Part shown: piece by piece, positions 17,892 to 26,291 of the stretch | How positions within the stretch are numbered: position 1 is the first letter of the stretch | How the letters are laid out: each line of letters begins with the position of its first letter | Source: Sergeia podlipaevii | Taxonomy: Eukaryota > Euglenozoa > Kinetoplastea > Trypanosomatida > Trypanosomatidae | NCBI GenBank assembly: GCA_030849805.1 | Contig: JASANZ010002179.1 | Span: 1-64,000, forward strand | Length of the DNA: 64,000 bases | Reading direction: 5' to 3' | Position numbers and translations under genes: made by a program | The notes under the pieces: model-generated | What the model saw: the letters and a program-made list of their open reading frames with translations, nothing else | Databases searched by the model: none | What the model was told of the DNA's origin: nothing

Positions 17892-20591
17892 ATGGTACGC
17901 ACGCCAAAGTATTCGTCACCTGGGTCACTAACCTCTTCGCCAATAGCGTCGTCATTTCCCTTCTCGAGTAGCTTTAGCCCTCAGCAATCCTCGTCACAGC
18001 AACACCGCAAAAGAGGAAGTGCTAGGCTAGCAGCCGTGGACGCACCAGGTCCAACCATCGCATCAACCCCTTGGGACAAGACGCAAGGCCGGAACCAGCA
18101 GCAGCATCAACAACAACAGCACGATGAAAGGGGGAACAAGAACCATACCAGAAACAAAAGAAACAAGAATTGGAAGGATCGCAAGTTCGGTCAAAGCCAT
18201 CAGCAGCAGCTGCGGCAGCCTAGCGCTGATCACGCCACCGTCAGTTCAAGTGAAAAGGGAGAAAAAGGAGAACAACAGAAGAAACGCGCCATGGAAGCCG
18301 CGGTGCTTCATGAGGGAAACGCGTTCCCAGTGGAAAGGGAGGACGGTAGGCTCAACAACACTAGCCATCACAGCAACAGCACGAGGAACCAGCGGAGGAA
18401 GCGACGGGGCCCTAACAACGTGCAAGACTCCGCCTCCTCCCACACTCACAGCTATCCCGGAACTGCAGCCTCGTCGATTCAAGCCACCCCGAGTCTTGGC
18501 CCCGCAACCTGCTCGTATCTCGCGGGGTCAGAAGAAGATGGGATGATGAGGGATCTCCCAGATGTGCCAACCATTCTCACTCAGGCAACCACGAAGATGC
18601 CACCGCCGCCTCCATTGCAACGCTTTGGACTCACACCCGCCCGCCAGCAACATCAAACATATGCAGAAAAGCAGCGGCTCTTACAGGTTAGCGAGAACTC
18701 TGGCCACTCGGTCACCCAGCAGGCGGGCTTGTCGGTTCTGTCCGCATCGCCAGAGCACACCATGCCTTGCTTTCCGCCCGCCGGACCGACTAGCGCGCTT
18801 CAAAGCGCTATGGACGGTAGTGGCGCTGGGAAGGGACTGCAGCAGCAGAGCGTATTCCCCTCCCACCCAGCACTCTATCAAGGCGCATCGGTCCTGTCAA
18901 GCGAGAGCGGGGGTTCGCTCATTGGCTCACCTTTCTCTACCACCCCACCTCCTTCAGCTGGAGGAGGACTGCCCATGGCACTAGCTGTATCGTCACCAAC
19001 GTTTACTGGTGGCGCTATTGCCTCCGTCGTCGGCAAGGATGCAGGGGGAGGGGTCTCCGCCAAGAATGAGAACTGCTTCTCCGCCGGCTTCCCACAACAA
19101 CAGCAGCAGCAGCAACACTCGCAGTCGCACCTCTCGCTAGACCCTAAAGCCGCCTTCGAGCTCGCCGCCTTTGCGGCCACTTCCTCGCCGATCACCGTTC
19201 CCGCCGCCCTAGTGGGAGATTATCAACAGCACCACCACCGCCAGGCCGCAGCGCTCCATTCCTTTCGTGGTAGTCTTCCGAGTGCAGAGTCCGTCAGCAC
19301 TACTGCGGCGAGCTTGCCAGCAGCGGCAAAGCGTTCTTACACTCGCGGTGCAGGCAAGGCTAATGGTGGTCACTCCATAAAGGATGAGGAGAGCGCCTCG
19401 CTGAGTCGCCGAGGGCTGCGCGTGGAGGCGGCCGAATTTCGTCCGTTGTCTTCGGCAAGCACGGTGGACCTCCTGCTTGGCAGCTCTGCTGCGACCGCGA
19501 GCATAAGTCCAACCTATCCCGGCAGCGGCTTGGTGTACTCCGTTTCGTCCCCAGAGCCCTCCCCGGCCACATTATCCACTGGAGGGATAGCGATATCGAC
19601 GTCACCGCCAGCCCCGCCAAGAGGTCACCAACGCTCCTCAGCTCCTCAAACCCGAGCCGCTACCACCTTGAGCTGCGTCAACACTGCCACTGGTGTGGTG
19701 CGTAAGACGCCGTCTACTCTGCTTTCTCAGGGCATTGAGATGCAACGCATGGGGAGCAGTCACCACAGTGAGAGCATGTCTGGGGACGGAGGTTCTCCCA
19801 ACAATAACGATACCAATAGCAACAAGGCAACTGTGACGATGAGTGGAGAGAGAGGTGACAGTCTCCATGCGTCCCGTAGCAGCCCAATGGCGAGTCCCGA
19901 CACGGCTGTTCAGTTATTACAGATGGAGGCTCTCATGCTTGCCTGCGGTGTCGTAGACCATGGGATGGCAGGAGCGGAAGCAGCGCAGCAGTCTCTGAAT
20001 ACCCCAACACTCGGCCTCAGGCCCCAGTCCCCGTCCTCCCCGCACCGCATGAGTGAAAGTGGTGGGAACAACGTCCGCCTTAACCGCATTGCAGTGCCGG
20101 ACTCCGTTGCGCTAGATGAAAAGCGGCTTTTGCAACTGATGATCGAACAGGCCGACGACGAGGACAGCGATGGGGATGACGACGTGCAGCAGGCCTTGCA
20201 GTGGGAGACGGCGTCGACGGCCTCCTCGCACATGGTGCAGTTTCCGGATCGTAGCAACGGCGGCTACTGGGGAGTCGGCGCCCCAGGAGGGTCACCGCAC
20301 CAGCTAACGCCCGCACAAGCAGCACCGCCTATGTTCTCCACCGCGAGTGCGCACCCAGCAGCCATTCTGGCGGGCATGACAGAGACGAAATCCATGTACG
20401 TGGAGGGAGATGCCCAGTATTATGGGGATTTGGGGGAGCACACTGGAGACATGGTTGCATTCGAGGGCGGCTACGAGGACATCTGGGAAGTGAACAGCAG
20501 CGCGTACGAAGACAGTCTAGACGACGCGCAGGTCATGTGGATTGAGGAGCAGCTGAAGGCTGGTGAGAATCCTGATGGATTTTTCTTCTAG
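17892..20591 (+). CDS. Low-complexity Q/S/A/P-rich conserved hypothetical protein (899 aa)
   Basis: No known domain is recognised. I start the protein at the ATG at 17892, because the open frame before it begins at a TTG and contains the likely splice acceptor. The N-terminal half is rich in S, Q, H and N and basic (motifs such as RKRGSARLA and RRKRRGP), with glutamine tracts near codons 74-83 and 403-410. The middle is S/A/P/G-rich. The last 160 residues change character: they contain an acidic segment (EQADDEDSDGDDD) and a compact C-terminus with 'EDSLDDAQVMWIEEQLKAGE', then NPDGFFF. That end is the part most likely to be conserved and to bind something. The protein is probably largely disordered, of the kind seen in RNA-binding or mRNP regulators, but this is a guess from composition only. 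Confidence 0.75.
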   Translation: MVRTPKYSSPGSLTSSPIASSFPFSSSFSPQQSSSQQHRKRGSARLAAVDAPGPTIASTPWDKTQGRNQQQHQQQQHDERGNKNHTRNKRNKNWKDRKFGQSHQQQLRQPSADHATVSSSEKGEKGEQQKKRAMEAAVLHEGNAFPVEREDGRLNNTSHHSNSTRNQRRKRRGPNNVQDSASSHTHSYPGTAASSIQATPSLGPATCSYLAGSEEDGMMRDLPDVPTILTQATTKMPPPPPLQRFGLTPARQQHQTYAEKQRLLQVSENSGHSVTQQAGLSVLSASPEHTMPCFPPAGPTSALQSAMDGSGAGKGLQQQSVFPSHPALYQGASVLSSESGGSLIGSPFSTTPPPSAGGGLPMALAVSSPTFTGGAIASVVGKDAGGGVSAKNENCFSAGFPQQQQQQQHSQSHLSLDPKAAFELAAFAATSSPITVPAALVGDYQQHHHRQAAALHSFRGSLPSAESVSTTAASLPAAAKRSYTRGAGKANGGHSIKDEESASLSRRGLRVEAAEFRPLSSASTVDLLLGSSAATASISPTYPGSGLVYSVSSPEPSPATLSTGGIAISTSPPAPPRGHQRSSAPQTRAATTLSCVNTATGVVRKTPSTLLSQGIEMQRMGSSHHSESMSGDGGSPNNNDTNSNKATVTMSGERGDSLHASRSSPMASPDTAVQLLQMEALMLACGVVDHGMAGAEAAQQSLNTPTLGLRPQSPSSPHRMSESGGNNVRLNRIAVPDSVALDEKRLLQLMIEQADDEDSDGDDDVQQALQWETASTASSHMVQFPDRSNGGYWGVGAPGGSPHQLTPAQAAPPMFSTASAHPAAILAGMTETKSMYVEGDAQYYGDLGEHTGDMVAFEGGYEDIWEVNSSAYEDSLDDAQVMWIEEQLKAGENPDGFFF

Positions 20592-21201
20592 GCGCCAGGC
20601 CCCGCGCGCGGCATCGCCTACTCGTATTTTCCTTTTTTTAGTTATATATATAATGCGCTTCGCATAGCCTTATTCCACTTACACACATACACTCACTCAC
20701 ACGTACACACACGCACACAAACAACGAGAGATTTATTTTTCAAAAAACGCACCACTGTATATCCATTATATATATATTGCCCCTATGTGATAAGGGTGTA
20801 CTGGAATGGTGGTGGATGACTATCCAAGTCGCTTTCAATTTTTTTTTTTTATTGTTGTTCTATTTTTAAAATAAATTTTTTTTCTACATTTTCACCTTGC
20901 GGTTGTGTGCTCCTCTCTTTTATTATCATTAATCTGTTCATCACCACATTTTTGTATGCCCCCTACGAGACATCTTTTTTCCGTGTATGTGTGCCCTATA
21001 TCTGTTGACACACAAATATTGACTGCGTGAATCCATTATTTAAAGAAAAGGAAATACTCTCTTTTATTTCACCTCCTGCCCTTTTCGACAGTACAACAAA
21101 CCAAACGCACACAGGTAGTCCCTATATATATATACGTACAATATATACATATATTTCATCATACATTTGCTATCTTCGCCCTGCTTTAGCGCTGGGGTGA
21201 C
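20592..21201. other. Intergenic region
   Basis: AT-rich spacer with CA repeats near 20684-20722, T/A runs near 20839-20882 and several short TA runs. It contains the 3' UTR of the Q/S-rich gene and the 5' region of APC10. No gene is seen. Confidence 0.7.
21055..21091 (+). promoter_or_regulatory. Polypyrimidine tract and trans-splice acceptor for APC10
   Basis: A pyrimidine-rich stretch (TACTCTCTTTTATTTCACCT, then CCTGCCCTTTTCGACAG) ends in an AG at 21090-21091, 110 bases before the ATG at 21202. A second candidate AG lies at 21188-21189 after TTCGCCCTGCTTT, which would leave a 5' UTR of about 12 bases. Confidence 0.5.
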
Positions 21202-21939
21202 ATGCAAGGAGACCCAGTGGAGGCGATCCTTCAAGGAGAAGGACCAGGCCGCGGTGCCGATGTTCTCTCCAATGACGAGTTGATTGACCGCATCAAGCAG
21301 GACAACCTGACTGATGTTGCCCTCGGTGGCGGTGCTGGTGTCTGGATGGTGAGCAGTGCCAAACACGGCAACGGCGTCGCTAACTTGCTAGATCATCACA
21401 ACTTGGATACCTACTGGCAGTCGGACGGGCTCCTTCCTCACGTTATCACTATTCTCCTGAATCGCCTGACCGCAGTAGAGACGGTGTGTGTGTACTTTGA
21501 CTTCAAACGCGATGAAAGCTACACCCCACGCGTCGTAAAGCTCAGCGCGGGCACCCACGAGGGAGACATGGCCGAAGTTGCATTTGTGGATATGAATGAG
21601 GTGACAGGGTGGGTGATGATGGATGTCGTTGGTGACGCCGCGGCACCAGCTGAGCAGCCTGTCGCCCAGGACAGCTCTGGAGTTGCTTCTCGCGGAAGAG
21701 GAGCATCTGGTTCGCGGGACCAGCCTCAAGGGGTCGCGGCCGAGGTGTTTGCACAGAGCGCAGCCCAGGAGACAACCGCCGCAGACCAGCGTGTGTGGTG
21801 TACACGACTTACCATTGAGTTCCTCGAGAACTACCAAAACGGCAGGGACTGCCACGTGCGTGGTGTGCGCGTTTTAGGCCCACGCACTGTGTCTGCCTTT
21901 ACCAACCCCACCTTCACTCAGCATCTCATTATGAGGTGA
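21202..21939 (+). CDS. APC10: Anaphase-promoting complex subunit 10 (DOC domain)
   Basis: APC10/Doc1 is a small subunit of the anaphase-promoting complex, the ubiquitin ligase that drives exit from mitosis; its DOC domain helps recognise the substrate degron. Highly diagnostic DOC stretches are visible: 'WMVSSAKHGNGVANLLD' followed by 'NLDTYWQSDGLLPH', then 'VYFDFKRDESYTPR', and near the end 'FLENYQNGRDCHVRGVRVLG'. The length of 245 residues is longer than the usual 170-190 because an A/S/G/Q-rich insert of about 50 residues (roughly 150-196) separates the last strands. The protein ends in Met-Arg, resembling the C-terminal IR-type tail by which APC10 docks on the TPR subunit CDC27/APC3. It is the last plus-strand gene before the convergent strand switch. 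Confidence 0.95.
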   Translation: MQGDPVEAILQGEGPGRGADVLSNDELIDRIKQDNLTDVALGGGAGVWMVSSAKHGNGVANLLDHHNLDTYWQSDGLLPHVITILLNRLTAVETVCVYFDFKRDESYTPRVVKLSAGTHEGDMAEVAFVDMNEVTGWVMMDVVGDAAAPAEQPVAQDSSGVASRGRGASGSRDQPQGVAAEVFAQSAAQETTAADQRVWCTRLTIEFLENYQNGRDCHVRGVRVLGPRTVSAFTNPTFTQHLIMR

Positions 21940-22370
21940 CGCCGCTACTGCTACATGCTTTGAATTATCTCTTCAATATCTACATAGACGCACACAAAAC
22001 AAAAAAATGAGCGTATAAACAAATGTATGACTGCGGGAACGAACATCATAACCTCAATGCCGCCTCACTTCCCACAAAAACATCCTGCATTGCCAAAAAA
22101 AATAAAAGCATCTATGCCGTAACTTTTCCCGCTCCACTTTTCTTGTTCGTAGACGATTAAAAAGCAGCAGTTGCGACTCCCCTTGAGCGCTACTGAAACA
22201 CATTCGTTTTGAATGCAGCTCACTCTTCAACGAACTATCTTTTCACGTAGCCAACACCACTGCAACATTCTTGTTCTTCATACTACATTGCTTCGTCAAA
22301 CTAGCCTCTTCCCACTTATAAAGGTTCAGCCCATTCCCGCGTCCGCCAAAGTACCAGTGGGCAGAAATGG

Positions 22371-22702
22371 GGGCACGGCTGCTGGAGGGCCGACGGGCAT
22401 GGCTGCTGGAGGGCGGATGGGCATGGCTGCTGGAGCGTGGACGGGCATGGCTGCTGGAGCGTGGACGGGCATGGGTGCTGGAGGGCCGACGGGCATGGCT
22501 GCTGGAGGGCGGACGGGCATGGCTGCTGGAGGGCGGATGGGCATGGCTGTTGAAGGGCCGACGGGCATGGCTGCTGGAGCGTGGACGGGCATGGGTGCTG
22601 GAGGGCCGACGGGCATGGCTGCTGGAGGGCGGATGGGCATGGCTGTTGAAGGGCCGACGGGCATGGCTGCTGGAGCGTGGACGGGCATGGGTGCTGGAGG
22701 GC
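22371..22702. repeat. 24-bp tandem repeat (minisatellite), 13 full copies plus a partial one
   Basis: The unit is GGGCATGGCTGCTGGAGGGC followed by GGAC, with variants. Copies start every 24 bases from 22371 to 22683. Naming variants by sequence gives the order A B C C D E B F C D B F C D(partial). Thus B-F-C-D forms a 96-bp higher-order unit, present at 22515-22610 and again from 22611 to the end. The array has no stop in any of the six frames, so coding potential cannot be judged from openness. It stops at the ambiguous base 22703. Confidence 0.95.
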
Positions 22703-22703
22703 N
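22703..22703. other. Ambiguous base (N) at the end of the minisatellite
   Basis: The only non-ACGT character noticed in the window. It lies exactly where the repeat array breaks off and composition changes, which suggests an assembly junction or collapsed repeat rather than a simple miscalled base. Confidence 0.9.
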
Positions 22704-23005
22704 CGGGGTTGTTGTTTGTTCGTTGGATGTTTGGTGGATTTAGTGTGGTGTTTTTGAGTGTTTGGTAAATGTGTGTGCTGGGATGAAAAAGGTGGATTAA
22801 AGACCTTGTAGAGGAGAGTGGTGGGGGAGTTGGAAATAGGAGGATGACTGGAACTTGAGAGAGGGATGGTATGCATTGGTGGAGTGTTACGATGGAAAGC
22901 AAGAGGGTGGAGGTAGATTGGGTTGTGAAATGTTTTGGTTTGTTATGCCGTGGATGTGAATGTATATATATTAGAACGGAAGGTGTGCCTTTGTTCCCTA
23001 GCTGC

Positions 23006-24121
23006 TTAGATCTTCTCGGTGATTCCGGACTGAAGAAGTGGGGGCACAAAGTCCTCGGTAACGGCAGGGTCAAACACGACGGGGAAGAAGCTACCCTCAA
23101 TAGTCGCGCCTTGCTGAAAGCGGGTGGTGTTGGGTAGAAGCGGGCCATCATGCACGGTAGCAGTTCCCTGTCCCATGTAATGCACGAAGCAGCTCCGTGC
23201 AGGACTAAGGGAGCGGTTGCCATGTGTCGCGAACAGTGTCAACGGATGGATCAGAAGAGCTTCTCCGCGGCTGAGATCCACCGTGACAGGTGGGGTGTCC
23301 ATGAGCACCTCCGTCTCGTCGTCGTTGACGACTTCCCAGATGGTGGTAAGCTGCTGTGTTTCATCCTTCGTGGGGTCGTACGGGATAGGTGGCAGCAGAG
23401 TACCATCGCGCCAGCGGTGGCTCCCCGGGATAAGGCACGGCGCACCGCGGTCCTTGTTGAGGCTGTCGAGTGCCACCATAACGGTGACGTGGTTGATTGG
23501 GGTGGTGTGCTGCCAGCGTAAGTAGTTCTGCTGCCACGGCACACATGGCCCTATGCGCGCTTCTTTCATGAGCACCTCGTCGTACCACAGCCGCACGAGT
23601 GAGTTGCCAAGTGCTTGGCATGCGGCGACTGTGATTGTGGGGAGATATACCAAGTCGTGCATGCCCCACGATGTGCGCCACTGCCCTTGGCAGTGGAAAA
23701 GCGGACCTCCAGTTAAATCCGCGAGAGTGGTCGCGTACAGATGTTCTGATTTGGGATGGTGTTCTACGTTATCAGCAAGCTGGTTGACCTCGTCTGCAAG
23801 GATATCAACTTGGCGTGGATGTAGAACTACCCGTGGCAGCTTCACGAAGCCGAGCTGATGGTACGCCTGCACTACGCTTATGGGGAGCACAAACTGGCCA
23901 TATTCATCAACGTCGGGAAGGGTGCCGTAGAGACAACCAAGGGCTCCTTGGACATCTTTGAGATCATGTGGGAGGTGGCCACGCAGGTGCTTCAGAACAT
24001 AAGATTTGGCTCTCCGTTGAGCGTGCAGGTGGGTATGCTGACAGAAAGACAAAGAGGAAGTGGATGATGACACCACACTGCTGCGCCGCAGCAAGCCAGA
24101 AGACGCTAGACTAACTAGCAT
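23006..24121 (-). CDS. PhyH-family (phytanoyl-CoA dioxygenase-like) protein with altered iron-binding motif
   Basis: The fold family is the Fe(II)/2-oxoglutarate dioxygenases of the PhyH type, which hydroxylate acyl-CoAs or other small molecules. The family core is clear at about residues 200-255: 'PWQQNYLRWQ', then 'HVTVMVALDSLNKDRGAPCL' and IPGSHRW, matching the usual 'WHQD..YW......W.ALDD....NG.L..IPGSH'. The distal part 'THGNRSLSPARS' matches the second His and the Arg that holds 2-oxoglutarate. The proximal metal motif H-x-D reads Q-Q-N here: both iron ligands are replaced, each by a single base change (CAC to CAG, GAC to AAC). The N-terminus (MLVSLASSGLLRRSS) looks like a mitochondrial presequence. 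Length of 371 residues is normal. It is the last gene of the minus cluster. It may be a pseudoenzyme or use an altered metal site. Confidence 0.8.
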   Translation of the reverse strand: MLVSLASSGLLRRSSVVSSSTSSLSFCQHTHLHAQRRAKSYVLKHLRGHLPHDLKDVQGALGCLYGTLPDVDEYGQFVLPISVVQAYHQLGFVKLPRVVLHPRQVDILADEVNQLADNVEHHPKSEHLYATTLADLTGGPLFHCQGQWRTSWGMHDLVYLPTITVAACQALGNSLVRLWYDEVLMKEARIGPCVPWQQNYLRWQHTTPINHVTVMVALDSLNKDRGAPCLIPGSHRWRDGTLLPPIPYDPTKDETQQLTTIWEVVNDDETEVLMDTPPVTVDLSRGEALLIHPLTLFATHGNRSLSPARSCFVHYMGQGTATVHDGPLLPNTTRFQQGATIEGSFFPVVFDPAVTEDFVPPLLQSGITEKI

Positions 24122-24725
24122 ACCTCTAAAGATTCTACCTACCTCTTCTTTCGTTGTTGTTGTTCTTTACCTGCTACCTTTTTTAAAAATTATTTCTCAC
24201 TTTTTGTCAGTACTATTGACACACGACACCTGGAACAAATGAAGAAGGAGGGAGTACAACAGAATAAAATAGCAACAATAATGAAATGATGAGCGTGCAT
24301 GCCGCGATTCTATTCCCTCCCTCTTTCTGCGCACACGTTTATTCACATGAATTCAGAAGGGTCTCCATACCCATCATAGAGTAATCATACCAGTTTGCTA
24401 CTGGCCACTCTCAGCAAGAGCAATGGAACAGCGAAGAGAGATTGTCTGAATGACACCGTACATATATAATTTGCCATTTAATGTGCTTTTTTCTGCATTG
24501 TAGCATAGTGAATAACGAACCTATGCATCCAGTTACACGTTAATATGTATTTTTTAAGTGCACGCAATGCGTGGAGCCAGGAAAGAACCATCACTGCCCC
24601 TCTGCACCACCACGCCAACCAGCAATAATAACAACAACAACAAAAATAACCAAAGCAGCAACATTGCAACAACACAGTCAGCACGCACATGGAGGTCATA
24701 TCCATATATATGCTGTGCCGTGGCT
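24122..24725. other. Intergenic region
   Basis: Spacer between the PhyH-like gene and the small basic protein gene. It holds a CAACAACAA/AATAATAAC-rich patch near 24600-24665. No gene is seen on either strand. Confidence 0.65.
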
Positions 24726-25277
24726 CTACAGCCCTTTGCCCACTCGCTTCGCCTTCTGCTTTTTCCACTTTGTATAGAAGGCTGGCTTCGCCTCACTGTT
24801 GCCGTCACCGCTTTGCTTCTTCGCCGTTTTCTTTTTGATTCCGCGTGAAAGGAAGCGAACTTCGTCCTCGGGGGCATGACCGCCAGTGCGAGGGACCTTG
24901 TGTGGATTCATTGCCGCCTTGAACGCCGCCGTCGGCGCCACCTCCTTTTCGCGCCGCCTCATCGCCTTCATCTTGTCCTTCTGCTGCTTTGCCATTCGAC
25001 GCAGTTTGGACTTCTTCACATCAAACGTGTTGAAGGCCACAGCTGGGCGAAGAGCCTTGATGCCCTGCAAAAAACTTTCTGAGGGGTGGATGAGGTTCTT
25101 CTCTGGACGAAGAGTGTGGTGGAACCACTGGAGCTCAGTCGCGTCATCTGCTCCGATGGAATAGAGTAGGCTGAGTTTTTCGTCGGCAATACCGTCATTG
25201 GCGGCCTTCCTCACGACAATATTTGTGCCCTTGACGGTCTTCTGCAGCAGCTTCGGGACACCGGCTAATGCTGCCAT
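24726..25277 (-). CDS. Small lysine-rich basic protein, conserved hypothetical (183 aa)
   Basis: The first 75 residues look folded (MAALAGVPKLLQKTVKGTNI ... IGADDATELQWFHHTLRP). The remainder is strongly basic, with an RRMAKQQKDKMKAMRRREKE helix and a C-terminal lysine cluster ending KWKKQKAKRVGKGL. Such composition is typical of ribosome-biogenesis or other nucleolar RNA-binding proteins, and a nuclear or nucleolar location is likely, but I do not recognise the family. No transmembrane or signal segment is seen. The start is the first ATG of the frame and is followed by a plausible globular sequence. Confidence 0.75.
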   Translation of the reverse strand: MAALAGVPKLLQKTVKGTNIVVRKAANDGIADEKLSLLYSIGADDATELQWFHHTLRPEKNLIHPSESFLQGIKALRPAVAFNTFDVKKSKLRRMAKQQKDKMKAMRRREKEVAPTAAFKAAMNPHKVPRTGGHAPEDEVRFLSRGIKKKTAKKQSGDGNSEAKPAFYTKWKKQKAKRVGKGL

Positions 25278-26291
25278 AACTTCCTGAGCTGAAAGTATCT
25301 TCTTTATTGCTACTAGTTGTATATTGTTTTCTTATTATCTTCCCTGCTCTCCCTGTGAGAGTATTGTGTACGCACTGTACAGTTTGTATACCACGCAATA
25401 CGAGGTGCTATGTCAAATGAACGAAAAACGAGAAATAAAAAAAGGGTGCGAGAAACGAGAAATCAAGAGGGGAGCTTCGCTGAAGCGAGAATACAGTTGG
25501 ATGTCAGGACCTATATATACATATATATATATGCAACAAGAGAAAACAAAAGGTCAAGCAAAATGTGCTCGCGTGCATTTTTCGTTTTCACTGTATTCGC
25601 TATTTTTTTTTTTTCATGGCTACTCAACACGTTCGTAAATGACACGCACACACACACAAACACACACACTGCCACCACAAAAGGAGCAGCCTCCATACAA
25701 TACCCAATAATAATAATAATAATAATAAAATGAAGAAAAAGAACAGCAGATATGCACACAGCAGCGCACCAGAGTGATTGCTAGGGAAGTGAAGCCAACA
25801 AAGCGGCGGCTTAAGATGGCAATGGCAGATATCAAGCAAACAGCAGCTGATAGCCGCTTCGCTAAACATAAAAGAAAAAAAGGAAAAGGAAAAAAAAAGA
25901 GCTGCATCCATCACCCTAGCAACAAATACATACTAGAGAGATACGGAGAAAAATGTGTGTGTATATATATATTCTTCGTTTCGCAATGTACAGGTGCTCT
26001 TAGCACCAGATAGCAAGTTTATATATAGGAGTATCATTATGTGCTTCTCTGCTTTGCAAAAAGAAAAAGAAAATGATCCTGCCCACTATCCATTGGTGCT
26101 TCGCTGTGTAGTTATATATTCACGAAGAGCGCGAGAAACGAGAATGATAAATCACAACGTGGGAAAAAAGGGGAGAGAGAAAAAAAGACAAGGGAGGATG
26201 CGCTATCAAGACTATTAGGTGTAGAGAGAGATATACATACATAGACATGCTTCGCCTCCACCCTCTTCCTCCCTCTCTTGTTCGCACTTCA
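25278..26291. other. Intergenic region, about 1 kb
   Basis: It contains TA repeats near 25511-25533, CA repeats near 25646-25670, an (AAT)n run near 25706-25728 and several A-runs. K/R-rich plus-strand ORFs here are compositional. No gene or structured RNA was recognised. Confidence 0.65.

Larger units (their letters stand above)
21940..23005. other. Convergent strand-switch region
   Basis: The plus-strand gene cluster ends at 21939 and the minus-strand cluster ends at 23006, so the two transcription units face each other here. In kinetoplastids such regions are where RNA polymerase II terminates, often marked by base J and H3/H4 variant histones; no such mark can be read from sequence. The region contains a C-rich, G-poor left part, the 24-bp minisatellite, one N, and a G/T-rich right part. 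No tRNA gene was recognised. Confidence 0.75.

Noticed and set aside
22243..23223. 326-codon minus-strand ORF through the minisatellite
   Set aside because: It runs across the N, overlaps the PhyH-like gene in another frame and owes its length to a repeat open in all frames.
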